Positions 1 through 12,768 of a DNA stretch of 39,753 nt are shown piece after piece (positions within the stretch are counted from its first letter, which is position 1; every line of letters begins with the position of its first letter). This DNA is from Helochares maculicollis (taxonomy: Eukaryota; Arthropoda; Insecta; Coleoptera; Hydrophilidae). The notes below the pieces were generated by a model that was not told the origin of the DNA, made no database searches, and worked only from the letters and a program-made list of their open reading frames with translations. A program made the position numbers and the translations under genes. The DNA is taken from contig JAWQRO010000404.1 of assembly GCA_033557835.1 (NCBI GenBank), positions 1 through 39,753 of the forward strand. Direction: 5' to 3'.

Positions 1-20
1 ATATATATATATATATATAT
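1..20. repeat. (AT)n microsatellite at the left edge
   Basis: Ten AT units open the window. The other end of the window is also an AT microsatellite, so the sequence may be a contig whose assembly broke at simple repeats. The stretch up to about 730 is AT-rich and I see no convincing gene in it. Confidence 0.9.
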
Positions 21-736
21 ACATTAAACAAAAATAATTTTTTACTTGATCATACCTAGAAAAAAATGAAAGTAGACTACCCTATAACATACCAATGACT
101 CATTAAGTATAATAAAGTTTTTTGAAAAAAGTACACCAAAAGATCATTTGATCATCTAATTAGATCAGCCATTGGAGTTGAAAATAAATACTATTTTAAT
201 TTAGAAACAACAGATGCAACTAGAAAAAAAAAACAGAAAATACAAATGATAGGATTTAAATATGGAGGCAAATAAATTTGTAGTTACAAAATATTGGGAT
301 CAATAATAAATTGAATTAGGTTGACTTCATGAATACCCTGAAAAAGAAGTGGAATCCTGACGTGATATTTTCTAACAGTTAAGTTTAAAATTTGAATTAT
401 AAATTTGGAACAAATATTTTGTCATATTCTTTCAAAGTTTCAACAATATCAATTCTCTCTTACAAATTAGAATTTTATTCATTCATTTATATTTATATCA
501 ACATAAAAAAGCTAATATCAGAATTTAGCTGCACTGGCTTCATAAATGTAAACATGGTTATGTAATTGAATTACCTTTTTAAATACCTAAAATGTCAACT
601 TAGCCAGGTATAAGTTTTAAAATATTTATAAAACTGTTAAAATGTTTACTAATATTTTATATTATTATTAAATTTCAAATAAAAATTACCTACACTTTTT
701 TTGATACTGGAAATCATTATTAACTTTAAAACTTAC

Positions 737-815
737 TCTTCTATTTCTCGGATTAATCTTTGAGTGTGAATGCATGGCTGTGCCAAAACAACCCGATCTC
801 GTAAAACTTTCAGTT
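737..815 (-). CDS. Candidate internal coding exon, possibly the LRRCT part of the LRR gene
   Basis: On the minus strand a good acceptor (TTTAATTGCAG) is followed by 79 bases with one open frame and a perfect GTAAGT donor. The open frame contains VLAQPCIHTQRLIREIE. It needs one base from the previous exon, which is exactly what the LRR exon ending at 4794 supplies (AAA G + AA). Joined, it would place a Cys about 35 residues after the CxC of the LRR C-terminal cap, roughly where that cap expects its third Cys. It leaves phase 2 and I found no sure next exon to the left. It could instead be part of another minus-strand gene. The splice signals are seen; the link to the LRR gene is inference. Confidence 0.4.
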
Positions 816-3800
816 CTGCAATTAAACCAAGTTACTACATATATTTTATTAAAATAAACAACTTTTCAAACAAAAATTTCTATACAAAGTCAGTTTGAAA
901 CTTTAAAAACTTTTTATGTTAAGTACCACTTCTGGTTTTCAAAATTAGCCTAAAAGTTGACACATAACTTAAATTTCTAATTGTACATGCTAGATTTTAT
1001 CTGATTTGTTATGTTGAAATAGGTCCAAATGGGTTTAAAACTAAGAAACTGAAATGAAAAGTTGAGGAAGAATTCAGGTGTATACAAAATCATATCTACC
1101 GCCTCAATTTTTGTGAATTTGAATTTTCACATTGGCATAAACCTATTGTTTTGAACTGAAACAAGTGAATTTCTTTAAAATAGTTAAATATAAGTTATAA
1201 TTTCAACTGTTTGAGTGCCATGTTAATGTTGCATTTAAATGTGGAATTTCATAAATTCCTTGCCCATGTCAGGACCCCATAGAAAACATTTATAATACAT
1301 ATTTAAAAGAGCAAAGTAATTAAGTACTCGTTGAAGTTCAAGGACTGCATTTTGATGGACTGATGTCTTGTGTCATACTACTTTGGAGAGTTGCATCTGC
1401 AGCACAAGAAATATTTAGTTTGCAAATAAGGATAATTAAGCTATTATACCACTTACGCTCAAGCCACGACTGCAGAAATTACTTCAGAAAGGAAAAGATA
1501 CTTACCTTGTATAAAAGATAAGAGTGCTATTTTTCAAGCTAATACCTCAAACAAAGCCCTCAACTGATCTATTTTTAAAATTAAACTAGGCGCTAGTAAT
1601 AGCATATTAAAGGTAGAAATAAAAACCGCGAAGGTTAATCTAAAATAATGAATTTCCATTTGATTTTATGGTTGAAAAATTGTTTTTGTTTCTCAAGAGA
1701 TATGAAAGAGAAATTATGCTACAGCACTTTCATAACACACTATAACTTAGGTAAATATTAAAAACTTGGTGTATTCGTTTATAAGAGTGCCTCAAACTTT
1801 ACAAATGCAAACATATAAATACAGATAAATTAAGCAAGAAATTGTACAAAAGAATTATTGAAATTTAGCATCAGCAATTATATAGTTCGAAAATAAAGTG
1901 TGTCAAGCGAACACTAAAAGAAGTATATACATAAAATACAAGATAAATAATAATGCTTAAATTGATGCTGCAGAAATTAGATTTGTAATTTTAGTAATGG
2001 TTATATTTATATTGTCTTCCTTTAAAATATTAAATTAAAATAAACACGTAAAGAAAACATCAATTAATTCATTGTAATATTTATTAAAGATGTAGTGTGG
2101 TATTGCTCAAAAACGTCTCACCTATGATTTTGTTGTTCTATTTTTGGTATCTTGCCTAACTTAAGAGTTGAGGTGGGCTGTGTCTAAGGTGGCAGTAAAA
2201 CCAGCATCTTTTTTGTCTGTTACAATTTGCACCAATAAAAAAGTACAATAACAGGAAAGGGCTTCAAAGTATGAGCTCAATTGATAAATCGCAAACCATC
2301 AAAACATATTTTAAAAATTTATAGTCACAACGAAATTGTAATTAGGTTGTATTGGAAATATAACATGTTGAGCAACTTTTACATTTGGGCATTTGCTTAA
2401 ATTACAGCATTTCAAGTTGATCTTGAATTAATTGTGTTTGTAATTACGTTAATTGCAAATCAAATGTTCTCCAGAACCCCAATTGAAACATTTTCTTTTC
2501 GGTTGACAAGACGTTAATTATTTTTAGATTTTCATAGGAGGGATAAGGCTTGCTATAATATTCTTTGTTTTTCTAAACATTGGCAAACTGATTTCAATTG
2601 AACCAATATCCCAATTAAGAGAGTATTTTTTATACTTGTAAAACATTTGCCATCATTTTATGCGGCACATATATCCTCTGCCTCTTGCAAAAGTTGAATT
2701 CCCCACTGAAAATCTTATGCTTCATTAAAAATACCATACAATCATAGATACTTTATTTGAATCTGAATCACTACTTTTAAGTTGTCATTGAATTTAAACT
2801 GGTAGCCTCTAATCGTCAATTTTCCACTGTGTTTTTTAATTTTTTCGTCAAGATTCGTGGATTAAATACTGTTACCAGCATTATTTTGCATATGAAAATT
2901 TGTCGACTTAATTCAAAAGCAGCAAGCAAGTATACAAAAAAAGCTAATTGCATTAAACCCTTTATTGGGATACCAAAAATTAAATTTAATTGTCAATGGG
3001 AACGAATTTCAGACAATCTCCATAAAAGCATATAATTAAGAATCAATTCTGATTGAATTCATCAAACACAGAGTGGAAGGATCTGTTATAATAAAATCTT
3101 TAAACTTTTTACGTTTTAAAACAGAAACACTTCCCTGCACAAATTTATCAAACCCAAAAATCAACCAACAATATTATCAAATAAACAGTAAAAATCTAAT
3201 CAATTAAGTGCTCCACGTTATGTAGCATTTATGTCAAAAAGGGTTCGAATTTACCTTGTCTTAATTAACTAACATCAGCAAGAGTTAATTAGGCTTGATA
3301 TATATATAAGGTTGATAAATGTAATAAGTATAATTACAATACTAAGAAATTAAATATTTATATAAATAGATAGTTAAATTGTTTTCATACTCCATCATTG
3401 TCCTCCTTTGGTTAACAAGTTAACAGTCATTAGTGATAGCAAACTGATCAATAATTACAATATTGGGTAGTTATTTAGTCAATCCAATTAGTCATTGGAT
3501 GTTGAATGATTGTGAAATAATTGGAAGTGTAAAACTAAATTAAATTAGTAGGTAATTATTGTTCAGATTTTATACCTGAAGTAACTAGAGTATTCTGTTG
3601 TAGGCCATTCTAATTTTTATTAAGGTTTAAATAGCCATTGATTTTTTAGCTGAAACCCACTTATATACATTCTCTTTCTAATATATATTTTTATATAGTT
3701 TTTGTTCTATTCATATTTATAGATGTTAATTAATTAGCATTCATTTAATTTCATGTAAAAGAATTTCACCACACATATACTCCATTTGTAGTCAGTCTAT

Positions 3801-4793
3801 AAGTTGTTTAATTAATAATCACTGTAAATAAACCAAATTATCATTTTTATTAATGCACTTTCAAGGTAGTTTTTTAATTCTATTAGTGTAGAAAGATCAA
3901 CTTTGATGTAAAAAAACTAGAAAGTTCTCTTTGGACTTCAACTCAGGATAATTTATAGTTTAGCATTATCATGGTAAAATATTACTTTTTTCACAAATAT
4001 CCGGTTGATTTTTAATTAAATCTGTTAAATCCATGGATGCCTCTTGCAGTACCTACTTTTCAAGCTTGGATCTTCTGTAAGATACTAAGTTCCATATGCT
4101 GAATCACCATTTTAACACTATAATTTATTATTAATTGTGGTTCTGACTCTACAATACTCATCAATGTGTTCTCGATCAACACATTTTTTAAAGCAATTTC
4201 TGGGCAGTCCTTATGCCAACAATATGTTCACAAGGTACACTGTTAATATTAACTAATCTGGCACTTTCAAGGAATAATAAAAAAAACTTTATTTTGTATT
4301 AATTATCGATAGTCATTTTGTAAAGATACTTATTTACAGCCACTAGTCATGACTGCCTTAATGTGTAATACAAAATAGGTTTCAAATAGTTTAAAATTGT
4401 TTTGTTCTATGCATTACATCACAGTGAATCACATAAGAGCTATGAATGTATACAAACTTATGGACTGACCAAATAAATGGTGAAAGTATATAGAAAATAA
4501 ATGCTCAAGATGAGCCTCTGATAGAACAAAGATTTTGCAAAACGTTAACTCTAAAACGTTGTGACAGCAAAATTAAATAATGTGAAATAAAGAAATTGAT
4601 GTAATGAAATAAATCTGATGATATTTAATCGGTATCCAATTTCAATATTATTATGGGTAACGATTAAATAAGAATAAACATGATAATCCATTAAAACCTC
4701 CGAAATATCAAAATCCTCTTCAAACTTCTTATATATATGCAAGAATCTAAAAACTGCTTGGAAACAAAAAAAAATCAATTTTTTACACCTTAC
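816..4793 (-). other. Probable intron or 3' region of the LRR gene
   Basis: About 4 kb of AT-rich DNA lies between the donor at 4793 and the candidate exon ending at 815. Apart from the candidate terminal exon at 2161-2216 and a weaker one at 1338-1396, I see no conserved reading frame, mobile element or RNA gene. The open frames at 2829-3035 and 4551-4778 have the amino-acid make-up of random AT-rich DNA. Confidence 0.4.
2161..2216 (-). CDS. Candidate terminal exon, possibly an alternative 3' end of the LRR gene
   Basis: After an acceptor ending AACAG the minus strand is open for 17 codons and then stops (TAA at 2161-2163). The peptide includes DAGFTATLDTAHLNS. The base composition is richer in GC than the flanks. 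It enters in the phase that the LRR exon ending at 4794 requires, and an AATAAA poly(A) signal follows at 2085-2080, about 80 bases after the stop. If used, it would end the LRR protein soon after its cap begins. Being short, it could also be chance. Confidence 0.3.
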
Positions 4794-6003
4794 CTTTTTT
4801 CTTCCGTTTTTCAGCCCAAGGGGCGAACCAGTACATCCTGCAATCGCAAGCCCATGGGTTACCAGAAATGTTCAAGGTATTGAGGTTAGTTAGGTTGGCT
4901 ATCGTTAAGGGTAGGTACGTCAGGGCGTTATCACTTATATCTAATGTATTTAAAAGAGGTGTATCTGCAAAAACATAGAGCTCTATCTCTTTCAAGAGTT
5001 CGTTGCCTCTGATGTTCAACGTTTCCATCTGTGGGAGACCGAGCAGCTCAGTGTTGTGTATCTTTTCGATACGGGTATTGTCTAAGGTTAAATGCTTAAC
5101 GCGTTGGCTAAAGTGGAACATGCCGTAAGTTAACTGTTTCAACTTGTTGCCGCTCAAGTTTAAATTCGTCAAGTTAGACAAACCTCGGAAAGTACTAGTG
5201 GCTATATTCGTTATGGGATTATCAGCTAAGTTTAAGTATCTCAAATTGTTCAGCGAATCAAAAAGCCCTTTAGACACAGAAGTGAGAGAATTATTAGAGA
5301 GATCCAATTCCTTCAGATCCACCAAATCTGCCAATGAATTAGAAGTAAGCTTAGCTATCTTGTTGTTGTTCAGCAATAACATTTCTATATGTCTATTGAA
5401 CCTGAAGAAGTGATCTAATATAGTAACTATCAAATTATGAGACAAGTCTAAAACTATAAGATCTTGAATGGGGGCAAATACTTGAAAAGGGATCGCTTTG
5501 AGTAAATTATGCGACAAACAGAGTTTTTCTACGGCAAGTTTATCAGAGAATACGTTTCTTGGAAGATCATCGATTTTATTATGAGATAAATTCATCACGT
5601 TCAGTGTCACGTATTCTTTGAACGTGTGATTTTTCAAGTCTGTTATCTCGTTGTAGCTCAAGTCCAGGGTTTCCAAGCTCCGGGGATTTTTTATGGCCGA
5701 ATTGATGTCTTTTATGTGGCTATGCCACCAAATTAGGTGCTGGACGTTCTCGAAATCAATCGGCCCCCCCGTTACATTGTAAAGGATCAGTCTATTGATA
5801 TTTGAAGGGAAATGCACATCTTGCGCCTCTTTGTTGGTGCAGTCCATCGAATTGGAGTCGATACTGCAGCCCAGGGGCGCTTGGAGTGGATGAAGTCCTT
5901 CTCCATGTCTCGTGCGGTAACCTCGTGCAGATATGCAAAGGGCTGCGAAACACAGGAGGTGTTTGTAGGGAGTGCCGGTCAAAACCGGTCGGTTCGGTTT
6001 CAT
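4794..6003 (-). CDS. Secreted or membrane leucine-rich-repeat protein, large first coding exon
   Basis: The exon encodes 403 residues plus one base. A basic start and a hydrophobic run (CFAALCISA, residues 18-26) look like a signal peptide. A Cys pair at 46 and 55 resembles a short N-terminal cap. About eleven 24-residue repeats of LxxLxLxxNxL type follow from residue 109 to 385, then NPWACDC, the start of a C-terminal LRR cap (LRRCT). The frame runs into a stop at 4783, but a GTAAGG donor at 4793-4788 follows AAA AAA G. The cap is incomplete, so splicing to a further exon is more likely than a true end here. Such proteins bind partners at the cell surface or outside the cell, often in adhesion, axon guidance or immunity. 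I do not recognise the orthologue. No membrane span or TIR domain is seen in this exon. The start chosen is the first ATG, just before the signal peptide. Confidence 0.85.
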
Positions 6004-7970
6004 CTTCCTACTTTCATCGTACTTCTGAAGCTTGGTTTATTAAAAATCTAAAACAAATTTTGTTATGCTTATGCTGTTGGTTTAGGACAAATTTAATAAA
6101 GCTAATGTAATTAAATCAGTAACAGACGTACTGGTAATTGTATAGCTGTATGATTGTTATCATTTATATACAAATATTTCAGTTTCAAAAATCATTTCCC
6201 AACTAAGAACAAACATTTCTAAATTATAAATAATATTTCATGTGCATTTTAGTTTATTTCTAAAAAGCTAACAAACATGGATAATTAGGGTCAACTGACA
6301 AAAATCTATCAAACATATTTTTATTTATTCAGAGCATTTTAATATTTGCATACAGTAATTAAGATTAATTACAATGATTTATTTATTTTCTCTAAGCTCT
6401 AATAGATTATTAGTGATGTATTAGTTTAAAAAAAGTTTAAGAACATGGATTGATTTCTTTTTAAAACAAAATAACTAGAATTACAATTTTTCCAAATGTC
6501 TGGATAAGATTACATGTTTTTGTGTTGTTAAAGTTCTTAAAAATTAAATTTTAGATAGGTAGCAAACATTGCTTTCAAAATAAAATGAAAGATTAGTTGA
6601 TTTTCTGCAGAGACAACAGAACTTACTAATACATATAATTGAAAAGTAGATCCTTTTTATATGTCTCTACCAGTTAACTATATATATTTCAATGATTGCA
6701 GATTGATATTTTTAAATGGAAACCTGATATCTAATTAAATAATTATTCTAAAAATATCTTGCAATGTTACTACATAGATCTTAATTAAATGTCAGAATTT
6801 TTATTTAAGCCTGTTTAGAAATTCAATAAAACCATTAAGATTAATAATACACTTCCCAAGACCCATAGCTGCAATTGGTAACCGCAAAATCTAAGTCAAA
6901 TTATGAAAAATATTTTTTAAGTTAAACACCCACATATTACATATAACTTTATAATAAAAAAATAAAATTCTTTTCGTTTTGGTACTGGATTTTTATTATC
7001 TTTTCATTGCTCTAATTGAGCATATATTATCCTACATAAATCTATTTAGGTCACGATATCAGTGTTTACAAATTAATAGAATTAGGATAATTTTCGCTAC
7101 AAAATATCTTTTTGAAATTTTATATGTTAAATGTTAAAAATAAAACTGGCCAAATATACCCCAAGATTTCTTCAGAACTCAGTTAATACATTTTTCAAAA
7201 CATAATTTATTTTTTCTATTGAAAAGTCTAGAAACTTATGGAGGCGCATCAATACCAATAGAATCATTAAATTGAATATTATTCTAAAACTATTAATAAA
7301 ATATGAGGTTTAGTTTTCATTGTAATTATCATATGACTGTGTCGTAGATGGAAACTAAAAACGTTAATTCAATAGTTGTTTAGACAATAGATACAAATTA
7401 ATACTAATAGGGAGATTTTCTTTCTATTCTTTATTTTCTATTACAACTGACAATCTAGCATATTATAAGAGATGGAGTCATAAGAAAAAAATCATTTCTT
7501 TAAAAAATTGGTACTATCATATATTTGAAAGAACGTAAGAGCAGCAGCTGCCTTACTGTCAGTAGCAATTTCAGACAAAACCTTAACTGTAGCACCCTTT
7601 ATACATAAGCAGATGATTTTTTAAATGCTGACCATGCAAAAAGGCCCAAATACAAAGAGGTATTTATTTTAATGATGAAAAGCGGTAGCCAATAAGTTAA
7701 TTCAGTACAGAATATTAAGAGCTCGTGGAGTTTTTTATTCTGTACATTATACTCTACGTTTGGTTAATATAAACAAACTTCTACAGTCATAAAATTTGGG
7801 TAAATTTAAAACTTCTTATAGGTTACTAATGATGAATTGGCACACAATTTGCCAAAAATAACAAAAGAAATTGATGGCACTTTAAGCATAACAACAAATA
7901 ATTTAAACAATTAAACTATAGAAGTAAACATCGGAGAATTGCTAGGATTGTTGAAGAACAAGAATTGAAA
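6004..7970. other. 5' flank or 5' intron of the LRR gene, no gene seen
   Basis: This is AT-rich sequence with no open frame of coding character on either strand. It may be 5' intron if the promoter of the LRR gene is the GC-richer patch near 9540-10190. Confidence 0.4.
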
Positions 7971-7974
7971 AGAA

Positions 7975-8440
7975 TGTGTGGAAAGTTGATTAAAGACAGC
8001 CAACAAAAAGAATAGTAAAAAAGAACAACTATATAGTCCATCCGTTGCAAAAAGATGAGCATATATATGGTTTAAGCACAGAACTGAGAGACTAGAAGTG
8101 AAGTTGGATGGATATAAAGCATAACATTAAGGGAGAAAAACAGAAATAGCAATGATAGAAGCAATGGTTCTGTAGCACTAACATTAAATAGAAGAAAGGC
8201 AAGTTTAATGAAGAATGCAAGGAAGCTATAATGAAATAGTGAGAGTTTTTTAAAGAAAACGGAAAGGGATAAAAACAAATAAGTATGCTAAAAAGAGTTG
8301 GCTTATAGATAATAATTAAAAGCAATCGTCGATCATAATAAAAACAAGGGAATAAGAAAATTCTACCAAGAAAAATATGTCAGATAAGCAACAGAGAAGC
8401 AGACAAGATGGGCATGGTATTTTAAAGAATTACTAAGCGC
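7975..8440 (+). mobile_element. Degenerate RTE-class LINE fragment (decayed linker before the reverse transcriptase)
   Basis: The A-rich + strand carries two pieces of broken coding sequence in the order expected for RTE-like non-LTR retrotransposons. At 8201-8230 it reads KFNEECKEAI, like the W-F-D/N-E-E-C motif of these elements. At 8343-8438 it reads NKGIRKFYQEKYVR, then a stop, then ATEKQTRWAWYFKELLS. This matches the usual RKFYQ...RWAEYFKELL linker between endonuclease and reverse transcriptase. Stops and frameshifts are frequent, and neither the catalytic endonuclease nor the reverse transcriptase core is recognisable. It is a dead fossil of about 460 bases with unclear edges. Family motifs are from general knowledge; the subfamily is not determined. 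Confidence 0.6.
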
Positions 8441-8449
8441 ACATAAAAA

Positions 8450-9540
8450 TAGTTTATTGAATGTTAAGTCATTATATTTAATGATTATTATTAAGTACGC
8501 AAATTATAAAACACAAACATTCCTAGTAGAAGTACATGTAAACCTAACCAATATACAAACTTACATTCAGCAATCTAATGGAAGTCTAACATCAAGTTAG
8601 TAGTTCATTTCGTAAGATAGTTTGGAATAAATTTTTATTTTAATTCTATAAATAATCACTCATATTTAACATCTTTTTAATATAGTTCTAACAAAGTGTA
8701 TCAAAATCAACCTAACTATTAAAAATCACGTTACCAAAGGACAATGTTCTAAAGTGAGTTTATGTGTTTTAATTTTTAAACAGTATTATTACTATTATAA
8801 TAAATTGTCAGATACTATTTTGTACCTATAACAATTTATAAATTGAAATAAAATGATGATTAAAATTTTATTTCCTTTTTTACCAAATAGAGTTTCTTAT
8901 TCATCGATTCTTTGCTTGACATTTCTCAATAATGAATCTGTATATGAACTGGTTACTATCTCTCCTGCATTAAGCAAGCAACATCTTAGTTGATATGTCT
9001 CATTGTTTAAAGTCTTTATTACAGCTAATTACATAAAAAATTTGCCTGTGGGGGGTATATTTCCAATCAGGCATTACAACAAATGCAGAAATTCTGTAAT
9101 ATCAATTCTAAGCCTGATTTGACTTTGGAAGTCAAAAATTACTAAATGTGAGGTTTTAAGATATCAATGTTAATACAATATTGTTTATTAGCAAAGAAAT
9201 GAAAAAACAAAAAGATAAGGTGGTATTAATACAACGTAGGCTGATAAAGTTGTCGTTCAAGTTCACTTTTCCTAAACAATAATTAATTACCACCAAGGGA
9301 AATCGAATAATCGTTTTATCAATTTTGCATTACATTGCAGAAACGTACAATTTAGCTGCTAGAAAAGCTATGATGGTAAAAATGCACACGAGTCGCACTT
9401 ACCTCCCATGCAACTCTTCTTTCAAAAGACCACAACAGGGAAAAATAAGAGCCACTAATTACTACTATTTATTCACACTAATTTATTTATTTTTACCGCA
9501 CAATTGATATATTTATGATCAGGATAAACTTTAAAACTTG
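8450..9540. other. Gene-free AT-rich stretch
   Basis: No coding, RNA or mobile-element signal was recognised on either strand. The 60-codon frame at 9325-9507 has no splice or family support. Confidence 0.4.
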
Positions 9541-10190
9541 ATTTACGTAGAAAACGTAGTTTAGATTGCTCGGAGAGCTCAGCTGGTCGCAAGGACGTGC
9601 AGACGGGACGGGCAGAATTGCAAAGTACCAGAAAGAGTGGGGAGAGAGGACACCAAGGTGAAGATAGGAATTCTAAATTATTCGCCCTGATAAATTCACT
9701 AACGCGATAATTTTAATACAAATAGATCCGACATCTGCCTTATCTTTTAGCTGAATTTTTAAACCCACACCAGTTGTATAATGGAAAAAATTATTGACAT
9801 AACCTCAAAAATGTCTTACCTACGTCACCGTCATAGACGACGAATCCCGTGATTTTATGGTGGCAATTTTGAAGATTCCTTTTTATTTTTGAACGTCTGT
9901 AGAAATAATATAACGCAGAAAAGTATTTTAGTTTTGAATAAATATTAAGAGTAAGTAAAAATCAATAGAATTTTGTTTAATGGCGTTCCAATTTCCGCTT
10001 TCCTCCTGCTTCTAGAAATTGAGTGAAGTTGCGGAATTTGATTGTTCTGCTGGGAACGTTGGTTTGTGACTCTGTTCGCTGTTACACGTAAACCAATAGG
10101 ATGTCTTTTAGCTGCTAGTTACACATTCTGATTGGTTTGGCGCCTCGGCTGCGTATTTTATCCATTTAAAATGGCATTATCAGGAAACTA
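9540..10190. promoter_or_regulatory. GC-richer patch with two CCAAT boxes, possible promoter
   Basis: Compared with the AT-rich flanks this stretch has many CpG and GC-rich words, mainly at 9565-9660 and 10137-10155. It has a CCAAT box at 10093-10097 and an inverted one (ATTGG) at 10131-10135, followed by GGCGCC. Its composition resembles the promoters seen here at 30195-30660 and 37707-37930. It could drive the LRR gene (minus strand, via an untranslated first exon) or an unseen transcript. The direction is unknown. Confidence 0.35.
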
Positions 10191-12768
10191 CTACACTTCA
10201 ATGAGAAGCTCAAGGCATTGAGGAAAACTAAAAAACGGAAATTCTAATCGCTATAAAAATGATATCATCATGGAAAAATCTTCAAAGAATGTAGTGTTGA
10301 AACATTACTAAAATAAACAACAGCTTTTCAGTTTTATTCACATTACAGTACATGAATTCATTTTTAAAGCATATATTACACAAAATAGAATTTATAGAAT
10401 ACAACAAACGCAAACAATAAAGTTGCATTTTCAAAGGGACGCTATATATTTCGCTCTTTTAGTTCAAGAACTTTTCACATTTCATATTGTGCTTATAAAT
10501 TGCAAACTTTCGCTATGGACTATTTTGCCTTAGTAACACAAAATACAGTATCAATCTGAGTTGCCTCGAATGGTCATATTACTACATCAATAAATCATCA
10601 TCTTAGTCACCTCTATAATAGGACTAAATCTATTGCAATCAAGGATTCATGGTAATGATTTTTTATATATTTGTACATGTCTTAACACTGAACTTTTCCT
10701 GAGTGTGTTCTATTAATACTTAAAAATAGTGCATAACAGGTCTGATGATTATTATTTTTTCATAAGTATTACATATTTAAATTAAATAGTATTATAATCA
10801 GTAATATTTATTGTCAAGTAATTCGCGCATTCAATACAAGTCAGTGCGATCTAATGAAAGACATTAAAATGTTAAAAGGTCCTGATTGCAATATCTTCCT
10901 AGTTGAGCCTATAATAAAAAAGAACGAAAAAAATGTATAGTAAATTTTATTTATGTTATATATAAATTTATAATAATTTAAATAAAAAACATTTCTACCA
11001 AAGAATATTAATTAAATTGATTTTGAAAATATATGTAACATATAGCAATCATTGGAAAAACTAATTCTGATTAATCATATTATCAATGAATAATATCGAA
11101 AACAGCTTTAAACGGATCTAATATTTTTGAAACAACCCGAACGAAGCTAATGTTCAAGTACTTTTTGCCATACATATATGCATATGACATTGTTTAGCAA
11201 AAAAACTCAAATTCTTTTCAAATTTAATTTACACTTTTTACCAGTGCGTAGGAAATTTTTACTCTATTTTTAATTCCAAATTACGATTATGACTCAAATT
11301 GATTGTCATGATATCACTAATGATAAGTCGAGCGATTTTCCTAATTTGTAGATTAAAAATACTTAAAAGATGCTCAGATTTTAATTACCAATGGCAAAAA
11401 TTCATCATGTGGAAAATTATAAAATGATTAATATATAAATTTTGGCCTTTAATAATTTTTTAAACATTAATATAATAATCGGCACATTAACACCCAAAAC
11501 AATATATTTTACCCTTACATGGTAGACCTAAGAATTAATAAGTTATGTCAAAGCAATTTTATAATTTTAATTATATTATATTGTCTTTTTATTTGCGTTG
11601 TGTTATTTACAGACGTTTTTGATACATATACATGGTTCACATTAACAATTAACGTCGTAACGCTATTATTTTTTGTATATGGGAATCTTGAGTGGAGATA
11701 GTCCTGATTGTATACTTTTTGTTTCCAAGCTATCTCAATTTTTTGGCAAAAATTTAAAAAATAATTCGTTTTATTAAGCGTTACTTATTAGTATTATTAG
11801 TTTCTATTGTAACCTGACTCCCCCTGGATCAGTACGAGTTTCCCTGTTCCACAAGGAATATATATGGGATTTGAAGTTAACGGGAATAGGCAACGCCAAT
11901 CTTGGGGAAATCTTCCTTTGCGAAATCGCATATATTTATATACATATTGTTTTGAAATTATTTTCCAGACAATAGTTAAATGTCCAAGCAAAGCTACAGT
12001 AAAAGATTGAGCTGTTGAAATGAAACACAGTGAAAGAAAAGAAATAACCTGGAAAATATATGGAATATTGCTTTAGTGATAAATTAATCAAACAATTTTT
12101 CTTTTGGACAGTTTTGGGATAGTTTAAATATTGAGAATGAATCCCAACCCTAAATAGGTGCAGATACGACATATTCCTATTCAAATAAAGTAGACCAATT
12201 TCACCACTTAAATAAGGATAAATCGAAGTCAGAAGCAAAGTAAAAACAAAGAGAAAAATAATATGCTTTTAAAAATAGATGCATTTGTATACGTTTTTTC
12301 CTTGCTCTTGCCTAACGAAAACAAGAAGAAGATCAGTTGGTTACTTTTCATTTTAGTGACTTTTAAACGTACAGTTTCATGTCAACGAAAGCAGCATTCT
12401 CACTCTTCATTATAGAGTCGTTCATTCGTCTATCCTTGTTGCTCATTTCTTGTCTTTGATATGGAAGTTCTGCTCAGGTTCTAACTTTATGTCATTTTTG
12501 AAGTTAATCTTGTTTTTATAATTTAACTTGTACATTAAAAATTGTAACCAGTGCTGTTAAAAATTATATGTAACTTAAAAAGTAAATATTTGTCAACCGG
12601 CTAAAAGATCATTAACCATTAAGATTAAATAAACAATCTATAATGACTTAAGTTGAGGTCTTTGAAAAAAAAAATTGAACGTCGATTCTCTTAATTCAGG
12701 TTAAGTCCTTAACAATATAACTTTCTTCCCTTATTATTTGAGCGATCTTGAAGTTATGCTGCTTAACA
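10191..12768. other. Intergenic region upstream of PCM1
   Basis: This is mostly AT-rich and featureless. One exception is 11813-12010, where the + strand is open for 65 codons and is GC-richer for its first 110 bases; it is reported as a finding. The 5' end of the PCM1 mRNA must lie in the right part, but I see no TATA box or sharp initiator that fixes it. Confidence 0.4.

Noticed and set aside
316..337. Short minus-strand terminal exon after a TTCTTTTTCAG acceptor, in phase with the candidate exon at 737-815
   Set aside because: Only seven codons, with no poly(A) signal after it. The acceptor alone is too weak a basis for a feature.
1338..1396. Minus-strand exon after GTGCTGCAG, open for 18 codons, in phase with the LRR exon
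   Set aside because: The length is within chance and there is no poly(A) signal. It is mentioned only as one of several possible 3' exons.
5144..6110. Several + strand frames opposite the LRR exon
   Set aside because: They are shadows of the minus-strand LRR repeats, with no splice signals or protein character of their own.
11519..11701. 60-codon + frame with hydrophobic runs, like a small membrane protein
   Set aside because: The hydrophobic content follows from T-rich DNA. There is no splice, start-context or family support.
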